From NCBI GenBank assembly GCA_001600695.1, contig BCKQ01000006.1:748327-812326 (forward strand): a stretch of 64,000 nucleotides of DNA, written 5' to 3'. The position numbers and the translations under genes are program-made. The stretch is from Ascoidea asiatica (taxonomy: Eukaryota; Ascomycota; Saccharomycetes; Ascoideales; Ascoideaceae). Positions 12,001 to 19,981 of the stretch are shown here, in pieces. Position 1 is the stretch's first letter. The number at the start of each line of letters is the position of its first letter. A model generated the notes under the pieces. That model was not told the DNA's origin and searched no databases. It worked only from the letters and a program-made list of their open reading frames with translations.

Positions 12001-12348
12001 TTAGCTGAAGAAATAACAGGATATCAAACTGATGTATTTGAAACAGAAACGGTAACAGATGAGACTACTCAATATGTTTCTCAAACTTCTTCAATTTCAA
12101 GTGACGAGAATACTTTTTTTTCAAAAACAATTTTAGCTGAAGAAAACACTATTAATACGGGAGATTATAACACATTCTCCTCTTCTTATATTTCTAAATC
12201 TATTTCTCTAGAATATTCTTCTTCAGCAAATAATCTAACGTCAGTTCCAGCATATGTGATGATAGGTTCGTCGTCAAAAAATTTACCACATAGCTGGTTA
12301 GTTGCTATTATTTTCACGGTTTTTTCTATTTCTTTATGTCTCATTTAA
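6016..12348 (+). CDS. Large GPI-anchored adhesin with two tandem Flo11 domains
   Basis: The ATG at 6016 gives a signal peptide (MRGISFLFFFIILLKLVYSA) and a 2,110-residue protein. Two Flo11-type adhesion domains follow, at 6088-6555 and 6856-7323. Each has the hallmarks ELKIIGL, GTKV, YDIEDPGSW, FQVQYDWC, CSNWE and SYDY that match the N-terminal domain of S. cerevisiae Flo11, a fibronectin-III-like fold mediating homotypic cell adhesion. They are separated by a 100-residue Thr/Lys-rich linker. A Ser/Thr stalk of about 1,650 residues follows, with degenerate repeats (7.4-8.6 kb) and FSKTLLAEE-like repeats (10.6-12.2 kb). The end, LPHSWLVAIIFTVFSISLCLI, is a hydrophobic GPI-attachment signal. 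The predicted role is cell-cell or surface adhesion (flocculation, biofilm, filamentation). Flo11 normally has a single N-terminal domain, so the duplication is notable. Family assignment is firm; orthology to FLO11 itself is not claimed. Confidence 0.92.
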   Translation: MRGISFLFFFIILLKLVYSATTTNSEIFPTCTSYDYGAYDNNPKATIQYSNLEHISDNNYKITLDFNCPDALSVSAISELKIIGLTVPSGYSGTKVLYSDNSKVYDIEDPGSWSADLVIQATKYDDISCISSFQVQYDWCYNTGLKDKTGQCSNWEYSTSYDYSFACAPQADFPEYCWSNTLATSTSTSTKTTATVASLTKCTTTTSTKPVVNNPTTTTSIKESSTTCTTSLKKETKSASTLEKKEFSSIIEIRSSTLSVSRTSNIQSSYMSSISTSSTDSEIFPTCTSYDYGAYDNNPKATIQYSNLEHISDNNYKITLDFNCPDALSVSAISELKIIGLTVPSGYSGTKVLYSDNSKVYDIEDPGSWSADLVIQATKYDDISCISSFQVQYDWCYNTGLKDKTGQCSNWEYSTSYDYSFACAPQADFPQYCWSNKITSSSALIISSSTNSISDVTSSLPISSFSTSPISISQPSSSSMVSYSSKVPKAFSSSYLSSLYSDYSITTSFSTDQPSSSSTTSYLNRASSSSPLSSSYINSLPIGVSQSSSLLMVSHSSEGPKTFSFSSHSSLSISSSSISTDQPISSSMTSYSNEVPNTSSSLSHSSSCFSSSSNSTGQSSPSSKVSYSGEVTKAFSFSSLDSVPSMDSYSRETTQSFSSSSLSSSYLGTSFTTASISNSQTSLTSMMGYLSETPNTFRSSYSDSSPISSGQPSSSSITNYLNGASSSLSVSSSYSGVSSISVSQRSSLSITSFSSEVPKDFSFSTLISSALSSPYSSSLYISISQQSSSLIGSFSSEVPKAFSSSALSSSYSDSPITTSPISISQSSSSSMASYSSKIPKVFSSSFVTSPSLPAVTFSSTSSIFISSVAPSSIIPNRNSISSKTDLGTSVSMQTISSNMDAYSKSIQKNSITHSSSYINTGYFYSNSSLVSTNKPVESSNSQSNEKSTSLITSTAIFIPSSELATEASKSSVIESPSTTIDSFYSSEARSDQTNLVTSFDASKIFIVSSGTTINFISSTSISELSSFYTGASQSSVTIFSKSTHKPILIGKLSSTIKSKSSNGKESTTQSLLETSNPFSQTSILLPTSQLIKPELSGTPVASSTPVSSMEIPISSSDFHGSSFKLTGSSITLSSKSNVVSSSKYPRISSSSLFNTKTSSSSSDLSSTPIIKLTSTISVSSSTVIKSSSSNEYSSSSQSDTISPISSFSIPVSSSTVTESRSSIISLSTSIIQSTSSIISLGSSIKSSSSSISIFSPSITSLTSSIESSSSSIESPSSSIQIFSSFAKSSILSLASSLTDTNNNTLSVISESSLYTELLTTQLNPTSSSISSFYPVTSSKMESSSSNFNDFSDKISQSSSSIIAVSSEASRVYSQVLPSNPLSSIVNEKSEEISSSQINSITSSAFVSSLSFLFVSSTSFINSAVSASTAFQPDTNEVSSTAFSSASISGSGLFFTNPSTTAKASLTDSLIQTKDIFSLSSSYSISSQSASLSQSSPARKISSNFQSSDIFITETETQIISTEYVTNPSSSSHSLTALSKTVLSTEFTSSQETGTSKDSSLMSSYNVQSSAKFTSFSKTILAKERSSSQPSSDRVNSQTVSEDNARYTYSTFSNPSNGITTIAASTLANNNTTTQSSNKIIETYDSSSNVVTTTSSSSVHLTSSPTATSASFSTEKGKKSLSSNSEIETGTETGTGTEKKKFSQVISSTGSSQSEISISFSRTLLAKEKTQSSSAMMIKSSLQSVITTVSSPSSETTLFSTILSTEVRNTVFYSDTVSEVDDFNSEIVSGTNIRSTPTTINTLSITTTSNPISNNIFFSKTLLEKEKSKDETEIESKSQITTIVSNNENDSFSKTLLAEERTLSESTITNETDVSESDIVTEFSTETISAIPITTDSNNENASFSKTLLAEEGTFSESIITETISSITTTTDSNNENVSFSKTLLAEERTLSESTITNETDVLESDIVIEFSTETISTITTTTNSNNENASFSKTLLAEEITGYQTDVFETETVTDETTQYVSQTSSISSDENTFFSKTILAEENTINTGDYNTFSSSYISKSISLEYSSSANNLTSVPAYVMIGSSSKNLPHSWLVAIIFTVFSISLCLI
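6088..7323 (+). repeat. Near-identical direct duplication of the Flo11 domain
   Basis: The segment 6091-6556 recurs at 6859-7324, offset 768 bp (256 codons). Comparing the two by eye I find four base differences: two near the start (ACCTGTACA against ACTTGCACA), one changing Glu to Gln near the end, and one silent TCA/TCC. The linker between the copies is unrelated to the domain. Such identity, including silent sites, indicates recent duplication or ongoing gene conversion. Confidence 0.9.
7410..8560 (+). repeat. Degenerate Ser-rich repeats in the adhesin stalk
   Basis: About ten imperfect units of 30-40 residues follow the pattern QPSSSSMTSYSSEVPKAFSS, then LSSSYS and an isoleucine/serine stretch. 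The underlying DNA repeats TCAAGTGAAGTTCCAAAG-like stretches. They are predicted to be O-mannosylated and extended, and prone to copy-number change. Confidence 0.75.
10618..12160 (+). repeat. FSKTLLAEE-like motif repeats near the wall anchor
   Basis: About ten copies of a short motif, consensus F-S-K-T-[LI]-L-[AE]-[EK]-E, occur near 10618, 10735, 11167, 11284, 11461, 11563, 11716, 11827, 11983 and 12115. The last copies sit in longer near-identical units (ERTLSESTITNETDV). Unlike the surrounding Ser/Thr stalk, the motif is amphipathic and acidic. I do not recognise it from known adhesin repeats. Confidence 0.75.
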
Positions 12349-12592
12349 ATATAATTTATATTTCATAAAAAGCTTATTTTTTTATATGTTCTTTTTCTTT
12401 TACATTACATACTTTTAAACCATTTTAAATAGCATTATTTTATTTATAGAACTTGAATCAATACTCTTTAGTGATTCCTACTAGATCTACGATATCAATA
12501 TCTAAATGAAAATAAAAATTTGAATCATACAGTATATAAGTTATAAATTAAAAATTATAGATCTTGGTTAGAAAAAATTCCCACACTATTTA

Positions 12593-14208
12593 TTATACAG
12601 GATTAGCATAATGCTCTTCTTTTTTATTATTTTCTAAAAGTAGTTGTTTTAAAATAAATCTTGCAATGTCTTCATCTTCAAAATAACTTACATGAGCTCC
12701 TATTGCTGACAAAATTGAAATATCAAAATATCCTTCAGATAAAGAATAATCTACTCTTCCTGAAGAATTACATTTTTTAACTAAGTCAAATGATTTGAGT
12801 GGAATTTTTATTTTACGCTCAAACTTATTAGCTTCTAATTTTGATATATCTTTTTTTTCTGCGCCAATTTGTTCAATTGTTTCCCCTTTGGTAGTATCAT
12901 TTGATAGATTATTATCAATTTTATTTTCTTCTATATCATTTTTATCACCATGCAATTTAAAATCAAATACATTTGAAGCCATATCAACTATTTCACCACT
13001 TATTGTAGATATACTTTCAACTTTAGATTTTAAGGAATTTAATCCACCATTGGAAGGAATTGTAACTGGTTCATATTTTGAATAGTCTAATGATATCAAA
13101 GGCTCAACTCTATAACCAACTGGATCACAAGGATGAAATATATTATAATAATTTTCACAATTTAATAAAGAAATTCTTGAATCATTATTAAAATTTTTTT
13201 GATTTTTTGCAGAACCTATTTTTTTCCTTTTAATTAAATTGAATAATCCAACTGGTGAACCAATTCCAAAAAAATTGGTTACTGGAAAATTAAAATTTTT
13301 TTTATTATCAGATAAAATATCAAAAGTAATTGCAGAGCCTAAAGAATGACCAATTATACTAACTTTACCATTGAAATTTGGATTAAATTTTAAAAATTTT
13401 GAAAAAATTTCATTTGCTTCATTAATAACATGTTGTTTAATATCTTGATTATAACTATAATTATTTAAAGGTTTAGAAGTATCAGTAATTGGAATTGAAG
13501 GAACAGAAGGTATATTTAAATATAATAAAATATCTAATAAAATATCAGCAACCATTTCTCTTATTGGTTTTACACCACTTATTGTAATATCATTTAAAGA
13601 AGGTAAATCACCATTATTTAATTTTATATCTTTTTCAAATTCTAATTTATTTCTCCAAAATATTGGTAAAACTTGAATTTTACAATTATTTTTAATTTCA
13701 TTTAAAATATTTTGATTATTATTTGAATGTTTTTCAGAAAATGAAGGATGAGCTAAATTTTGAAAATATTTATCTTTTGAATAAATATTTTTTATACCTT
13801 TTCTAAGCATATTAACAGTATGAACAAAATTTACAGATTGATATTTTGAACCTAAAATTTGACCAATTCCATGAACACAAAATACAAGATGATCAATTTT
13901 TCTATCATGACTTTTATTTGAATTTAAATTAAATAAATTTTTATTATTTTGATTATTATTTAATTTATAATCTTTATTATCATAATCAGATTCAATTTCT
14001 AATCTCATAGCTTCTGTTGAATTATTATCATTTAAATTTTCATCATTAATTGAATTTTCTTTTTGATTCTTATTATTAATATCTTTAGATTTTGAATTTG
14101 AATCAGATTTTGAAGATACATTCATAACTAAATTTAAGAATTCATTTTCAAATAAAGAAGATAAAGCAGGAATTCTATCTTTAGTTTTGGAAGATTTATC
14201 ACTGGTGA

Positions 14209-14304
<96 letters not shown>

Positions 14305-14404
14305 NNNNNNNNNNNNNNNNNNNNNNNNNNNNNNNNNNNNNNNNNNNNNNNNNNNNNNNNNNNNNNNNNNNNNNNNNNNNNNNNNNNNNNNNNNNNNNNN
14401 NNNN

Positions 14405-14499
<95 letters not shown>

Positions 14500-15511
14500 C
14501 ATTACTATTGTTTGAATTAGTTTTAGAAGATTCTTTTCTATAACCTCTATGAATAGCTTTAACATCAGAAAATTTTGGTAAAGTTAAAGATAAAGATTTT
14601 GCAAAAACAAGTTGAATTTTACTTAATAAAGATTTATCTTGTAAAATATAAGCAGTATTTGAATTTACATATAAAACATATTTACCAAAAGATTTATCAT
14701 CTAATTCAATTACTAAATCTTTTAAATTATTTTGATTATTATTTAATAAATTTAAACTTAAATTATTTTCATTATTATTTTCATTATTATTTTCATTATT
14801 TATATTATCATTGATATAATCATCATTATCAGTTTTAATATTTCTAGGTAAATAAGGTTTTAATTTAATAAAACCATTTTCAATTTGTTTAGTTAAATTT
14901 TTATTTAATGGAATATTATTTGAATCATACCAAATTGCTCTTCTAACTTCATAAATTGGACCATCCCAATAAATTGGTGATAAAGTATTATTTGGTAAAT
15001 TAACTAAGAATAAATTATCTTCATTAACAGGAATTTCTTTAGTTATATTTGAATTTGAATTTGAATTTAAATCATTTTTTCTCAAAAATTGATAATTTTT
15101 TTCTAAATTATCATTATCATATTTTGAGAATGAAATAAATTTTTCAGGATCTTTAGTTTGTTTATACTTAAAATGTTTTGGTTTTGAGATTGGAATATCA
15201 GTCGCATAAAACCATTTTGGAGTTACTTTGGGAACAGACCATTTATTTGTTTTATCTTTACTTATACTTTTAATTTCATTTTTGATTTCAGTTTTGATTT
15301 CAGTTTCAATTTCTTTTTCACTTTCAATTGAACCATCTTTTGATAAATTTTTATCCTTTTTTTCAGATAATGAATTTGAAATTTTCATTTTAGAAAAAAT
15401 TGAAAATTTTCTAATATTTAATAAATTTCTTTTATTTGAAATGGATTGTGATGCGAGATAATTGAAATTGAAATTAATTTTCAAGCTATAGGCTATAATC
15501 AAGACCTTCAT
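12593..15511 (-). CDS. DDL1: DDHD-domain phospholipase A1, DDL1-like
   Basis: The first ATG is at 15511; the frame extends further upstream only through a TTG. The N-terminus (MKVLIIAYSLKINFNFNYLAS, then KRNLLNIRKFSIFSK) is basic, hydroxylated and acid-free, as in mitochondrial presequences. Family features are WFYATDIP, SPIYWDGPIYEVRRAIWY, HLVFCVHGIG, and the lipase nucleophile elbow GHSLG with the catalytic Ser. The C-terminal DDHD metal-binding-type block follows, with HPCDPVGYRVEPL and AHVSYFEDEDIARFI. S. cerevisiae Ddl1 is a mitochondrial phospholipase that remodels phospholipids. The protein is longer than usual (about 972 residues) because of Asn-rich insertions. One of these contains a 100-N assembly gap, so its true length is unknown. 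The repeat phase is the same on both sides of the gap, so the frame is probably intact. Confidence 0.88.
14208..14504. repeat. ATT/AAT trinucleotide microsatellite (poly-Asn)
   Basis: Uninterrupted ATT on the plus strand flanks an assembly gap on both sides, coding for poly-Asn on the minus strand. It is the longest microsatellite in the window and evidently defeated assembly. Confidence 0.95.
14305..14404. other. Assembly gap of exactly 100 N
   Basis: A round 100-N run inside the ATT repeat is the usual placeholder for a gap of unknown size. The ATT phase at 14303 and at 14405 differs by 102, a multiple of three. Confidence 0.95.
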
Positions 15512-16068
15512 TCCTTCATACCTCAAAATCAATATCAAAAAGCAAAGAGTTCAAAATATAAATAGACAATAATAACAGCAGTAAAGCATATGAATTGGCA
15601 ATGGGTATCAGACTAGTTTTCTTTCCTTGTTCACATTTATAATTTTATATTTATTCACTTAAAATCCTACAATTTCTTTATGTTTCTGTCAAATATAAAA
15701 AATAAAGCTGGATATTTTTGAGTTACTGTTGAATTATTCCATCTTCAAAAGTCGAGGTCGAAAAAACATCGGTCGGAAGCTCGGTTCAGTTAGAGGCAAA
15801 ACACGTGGCTAGACGGAATATGGCGGATTGTATTTGGCGGATTTATAATGGATAATTCGGATAGCGGTTGTTTTAACCCGTTCTCGGTCTGCTCCATGCC
15901 GTCGCCGAGAATCAGAGAATAATATTTCACTTGCATTTGAATATCGTAAATATATCGTAAATACAGAGAAAGTAGTAAATAATCATAAAAGTGTATTTAT
16001 AGAAAAGAGAAAGAGAAATAAAAAGAATTTTGTAAATAAAATCAATTCATTTCATTCATTTTATTCAT
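15512..16068. promoter_or_regulatory. DDL1-like promoter and FOX2 3' flank, with a GC-rich island
   Basis: The stretch 15745-15915 is strongly GC-enriched. It contains CACGTG at 15802, the direct repeat TGGCGGATT at 15821 and 15835 (14-bp spacing), several CGG triplets, and an inverted repeat (TTCTCGG 15881-15887, CCGAGAA 15905-15911). CGG-rich spaced elements are typical targets of zinc-cluster regulators. It most likely drives the minus-strand phospholipase gene. No open frame of interest is seen. Confidence 0.55.
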
Positions 16069-18837
16069 TCATAGTTTGACTTTACCAGATTCTTTTAAAT
16101 TCATGGCAGCATTACTAATTACAGCTACTTCCCTTTCAACTGACCAAGTTTCAAAAACAATTTTTCCATCTTCTTTCCAAGCTTTAATTAATAATTTTTC
16201 ACCAGGAAAAACAATATTTGTAAATCGAACTTTAATTTCATTGAAAATTCCAAATTTTTCTGTTAATGCTTTAACAGTAATACCAAAACTACATAAACCA
16301 TGTAAAATTGGTTTTGGAAATTTTGCACTTTTTGCAAAATTTGGATCAATATGTAAAGGATTAAGATCTGAAGTTAATCTATAAATTGAAGCTTGATTTT
16401 CATTTGTTTTAACAATAATTGAATAATCTGGTTTTCTATTTGGTGATTTATGAGGATTTATTGCAAATTCATTTCTTTTTTTATATAATTTTTCAATTTT
16501 ACCTGTTGCACCTCTATTAAAAGTACTAATTTCATTATAAAAAACTAATTCATTATTTTTTTTATCTCTTGTTTCAACACCACCAACAACAACTGATGAA
16601 TTATTTTTTTTATTTGAAACTTGAACAGGATATCCTTTTGAAATAAGATTACCATTTTTTTTAATTGGCCATTTAAAAACTTTTATATATTGTTCACCAT
16701 GTAATAACATCATTGGATTAAAATCATTTAATAAATTATTTAAATCTAATCCTTCAATATTATTATTCATAAATTCATTCATAAATGGTATAACAGAAAA
16801 TGATTCAATTGGTTGAAAATTTGGTGAATTTTCATAAACATATTTTAAATCTTTTGAAGTTGCTCCAACTGAAATATTATAAAGAATAATATCACGAAAT
16901 GTATAATTATATTCACCCTTTTGTTTAGATAATGAAGATTTATTTTCATCATCATCATCATCTTCTTCTTCGTCGTCATCTTCATCTTCATTATCTTCAT
17001 CATTTTTATCATTAGTACCAATTGATTCAAAAATTTTCATAGCAGCTTCATTAGTTGATTTATTTATTACTGGATTTGAATAATCAATAATTTTAGACCA
17101 ATTATCACGTATAAATTCAGGAGTACATAATTTATCATCTTTTATACAAAACCCAGTTGATCTTTGTAATCTTGTATTACCAATCCAACCAGCACCAACT
17201 TCAAATAATTCACCAGTTGTTGGACAATTTTTTGAAGAAAGTAAAACAAACATTGGAGAAACTTGATCAGGAGAAAATAAATTAAGTTCATTATTTGATA
17301 AAATTGATTTTGTCATTGCAGTTTCTGCATGAGGAGCAATAATATTAACTTTAATATTATTTTTTTTACCTTCAATTGCTAAAGTTTTTGAAAAACCTAA
17401 AATTGCAGCTTTTGCAGTTGAATAATTTGATTGACCAAAATTTCCATAAATTCCAGAAGTTGAAGAAATATTAATAATTCTACCATAATTTTGTTTTAAA
17501 AAAATTGGCCAAATTAATGAACATAATTTAAAAGTTGAAATTAAATGAATATTTAAAATTAAATCCCATAAATCTTTTGACATATTTTGAAAAGATTTAT
17601 CACGTAAAATTCCTGCATTATTAATTAAAACATCAATTTTACCAAATTTTTTTATACAATTTGAAATAATTTCATTTGAATTTTTATAAACATCATTTTT
17701 ATCAGGATATGCATCACCACCATTTTTAATAATTTCATTAACAGTATCAAAAGGATTAATTAAATCATTAACAAAAACTTTTGCACCATATTTAGCTAAT
17801 AATAAAGCATAAGATTTACCTAAACCAGAACCAGCACCAGTTATTAAAATTATTTGATTTTTTAAAGAAATTTTAATTGAAGAATCATTAATTTTATTAT
17901 TTTTTTTTAAATTATTTGAAAATTTTATTAAATTATTATAATTTATCAGTTGATTTGGATAAGAAACTTTATTAAAATATTTATCATTTTTAAAATCCAT
18001 AATTGAATTAAAATTATTTAAAATTAATTCTGGAGTAAAAGTTTTATCAGGTTTAAAAATTTGACCAGAAGATCTTTGCCATCTAATTTGAGAATAAAAA
18101 CCAGCAGCTAATTCATAAATTTTTCCATTATCATTAATTGGATTTAAATTATTTGAAGAAAGATATAAAACTAGAGGAGAAATTTTATTTGTTGAAATTT
18201 TATTTAAAATTTCTTTTGGTAATAAATCTTGAGTCATTCTTGAATTTGCTAATGGAGCAATAGTATTTATAATAATATTATATTTATAACCTTCTTTTGC
18301 TAAAGTTTCAGTTAAACCAATTAAACCAGATTTTGCAGCAGAATAATTTGCTTGACCAAAATTACCATATAAACCTGCAGGTGAAGAAGTATTAATAATT
18401 CTACCAAATTTTTGATTTTTAAAATATGGCCAAGAAGCTTTAATTAAATTAAAAGAACCATTAATATGAACATCAATAACGGAATAAAATTGTTTTAAAT
18501 TCATTTTTTTAAAAGTTGAATCAATTAAAATTCCAGCATTATTTATAATTATATGAATTTTACCAAAATTTTTAATAGTTTGATTAATAATTTTATCAGA
18601 ATCAATTATAATATTATTATAATTTGCAATTGCAATACCACCAAAAGATTTAATTTCTTTTACAACTAAATCAGCAGATTTTGTTGAATTTCCTTGACCT
18701 GATAAAGTACCACCTAAATCATTTACAACAACTTTTGCACCTCTTTTTGCAAAATCAATTGCATAAGTTCTACCTAAACCGCCACCAGCACCAGTTATTA
18801 TAACAACTTTATCATCAAATCTAATTGGATCAGACAT
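16069..18837 (-). CDS. FOX2: Peroxisomal multifunctional beta-oxidation enzyme (MFE-2)
   Basis: This is the 2-enoyl-CoA hydratase 2 / (3R)-hydroxyacyl-CoA dehydrogenase that performs the second and third steps of peroxisomal fatty-acid beta-oxidation. Domain A (residues about 8-290) and domain B (about 325-590) are short-chain dehydrogenases. They carry TGAGGGLG (15-22) with Y165/K169, and TGAGSGLG (333-340) with Y472/K476. A very acidic Asp/Glu linker (about 609-632) precedes the MaoC-type hydratase 2, identified by NPLHIDPNFAKSAKFPKPIL and HGLCSFG, the hydratase signature. The length of 922 matches fungal MFE-2 (about 900). The C-terminus is VKL, a non-canonical variant of the SKL/AKL peroxisomal targeting tripeptide. 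The start MSDPIRFDDKVVIITGAG aligns with the family. Confidence 0.96.
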   Translation of the reverse strand: MSDPIRFDDKVVIITGAGGGLGRTYAIDFAKRGAKVVVNDLGGTLSGQGNSTKSADLVVKEIKSFGGIAIANYNNIIIDSDKIINQTIKNFGKIHIIINNAGILIDSTFKKMNLKQFYSVIDVHINGSFNLIKASWPYFKNQKFGRIINTSSPAGLYGNFGQANYSAAKSGLIGLTETLAKEGYKYNIIINTIAPLANSRMTQDLLPKEILNKISTNKISPLVLYLSSNNLNPINDNGKIYELAAGFYSQIRWQRSSGQIFKPDKTFTPELILNNFNSIMDFKNDKYFNKVSYPNQLINYNNLIKFSNNLKKNNKINDSSIKISLKNQIILITGAGSGLGKSYALLLAKYGAKVFVNDLINPFDTVNEIIKNGGDAYPDKNDVYKNSNEIISNCIKKFGKIDVLINNAGILRDKSFQNMSKDLWDLILNIHLISTFKLCSLIWPIFLKQNYGRIINISSTSGIYGNFGQSNYSTAKAAILGFSKTLAIEGKKNNIKVNIIAPHAETAMTKSILSNNELNLFSPDQVSPMFVLLSSKNCPTTGELFEVGAGWIGNTRLQRSTGFCIKDDKLCTPEFIRDNWSKIIDYSNPVINKSTNEAAMKIFESIGTNDKNDEDNEDEDDDEEEDDDDDENKSSLSKQKGEYNYTFRDIILYNISVGATSKDLKYVYENSPNFQPIESFSVIPFMNEFMNNNIEGLDLNNLLNDFNPMMLLHGEQYIKVFKWPIKKNGNLISKGYPVQVSNKKNNSSVVVGGVETRDKKNNELVFYNEISTFNRGATGKIEKLYKKRNEFAINPHKSPNRKPDYSIIVKTNENQASIYRLTSDLNPLHIDPNFAKSAKFPKPILHGLCSFGITVKALTEKFGIFNEIKVRFTNIVFPGEKLLIKAWKEDGKIVFETWSVEREVAVISNAAMNLKESGKVKL

Positions 18838-19981
18838 TATGAAAAATAGATTTATTGTTTAAATTATTTTTTATTAATTGATTATTTGATTAATTGATTA
18901 TTTGATTATTTGATTTATTGATTATTTGATTGATTGATATAAGATTATTAAGATGATAAGAAATAAAAGACTCGAATAGAAATAAAAGAATAGGACAATG
19001 ATGTATATTTAAATGACTTCTTGTTCTCGTTCTTAATCTTGATCTTGATCTTGTTCTTTACCCAATTTCAAATTCAATTATCATGAATATCAAATATATC
19101 ACTTAGCCATTATCATTTCAGTTTTTAATATTCTTCTTCTATCATATCATGATTGTTTTATATCTTGATCATATGCTTGCAGTTCCAGTAGAAAAGAAAG
19201 GTAAACAGCAAACAATAACTCCAAACTGCAAACAGCAATTGGAGATCAAACAAACCAAACCAAATCAAACAAAACCATCAAATGAGAATAAATCGAATCT
19301 GGATCTGAGTTGTCGAGTGAGATTTCCAGCGGTAAAAACTGTATTTTTGTACTGTGATCAGAGCGAGTTATCAGCTAGCTCCAGCCTGCGCATGGCAACT
19401 GTGGCAAAAGATGTGACCTTTTGCTCTGCGGGGTGCACACCGGTCACATGGGAGGTAGGAGAAGGGGTACCTGAGTTATGGTTTCAAAAATAATGAATCA
19501 CGTGCTGATGTTTTTTTTTAATTTTTTCTATGAGACCATATTTATGGATCAGACTGATTATATCTTTGTTTACATTAGTTTAATTAAATTAATACAAAAA
19601 CCACAATTACAAATAAACCTTTATTTTATTTCAATTAATTTCAGTTTCTTTCAATTTTATCCAGATTCAATCAACTTATTATCCAATTCATATTCGTATT
19701 TTTCATATTCATATTATTCAATTTGTGTTCTGTTTTGCTTTGCTAATTAATTAATCAATATTTCTATTTCCATTTGTATTTCTATTCCTTTTTCTATTCA
19801 TTCATTCAATCATTCAATCATTCAATCATTCAATCATTCAATCATTCAATCATTCAATCAATCAATTTTTGTTTATATTTCATTTCTTGTAAATTTCAAA
19901 AACTTTTTATCTCTTTACTTTATATTCAATTCAATTCCAATATATTATAACTTATTAAATTACATATAAACTTATTTCAAA
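18838..19981. promoter_or_regulatory. Divergent FOX2/RAD59 intergenic region
   Basis: This 1.1-kb region serves FOX2 (minus) and RAD59 (plus). Next to FOX2 there is a TTGATTATTTGATTAA-type repeat tract (18870-18940). A GC-rich island at 19300-19470 holds a perfect 8-bp inverted repeat (ATGTGACC 19411-19418, GGTCACAT 19442-19449). CACGTG is at 19499. Next to RAD59 there is an 8-bp tandem repeat. A 114-codon open frame crosses the island (19149-19493) but has no protein-like features. The island is a candidate for fatty-acid or carbon-source control of FOX2; that is inference. Confidence 0.55.
19803..19864. repeat. Tandem 8-bp repeat (ATTCAATC)n
   Basis: About 7.5 perfect copies of ATTCAATC end roughly 115 bp before the RAD59 start codon. 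It is a likely variable promoter minisatellite. Confidence 0.9.

Noticed and set aside
15643-15653. TTTTATATTTA, matching the S. cerevisiae ARS core consensus
   Set aside because: Matches to an 11-bp A/T word are expected often by chance in sequence this A/T-rich, and origin motifs differ among yeasts.
19149-19493. 114-codon open frame between FOX2 and RAD59
   Set aside because: It crosses a GC-rich promoter island, has no recognisable domain or typical codon use, and lies in the divergent promoter.
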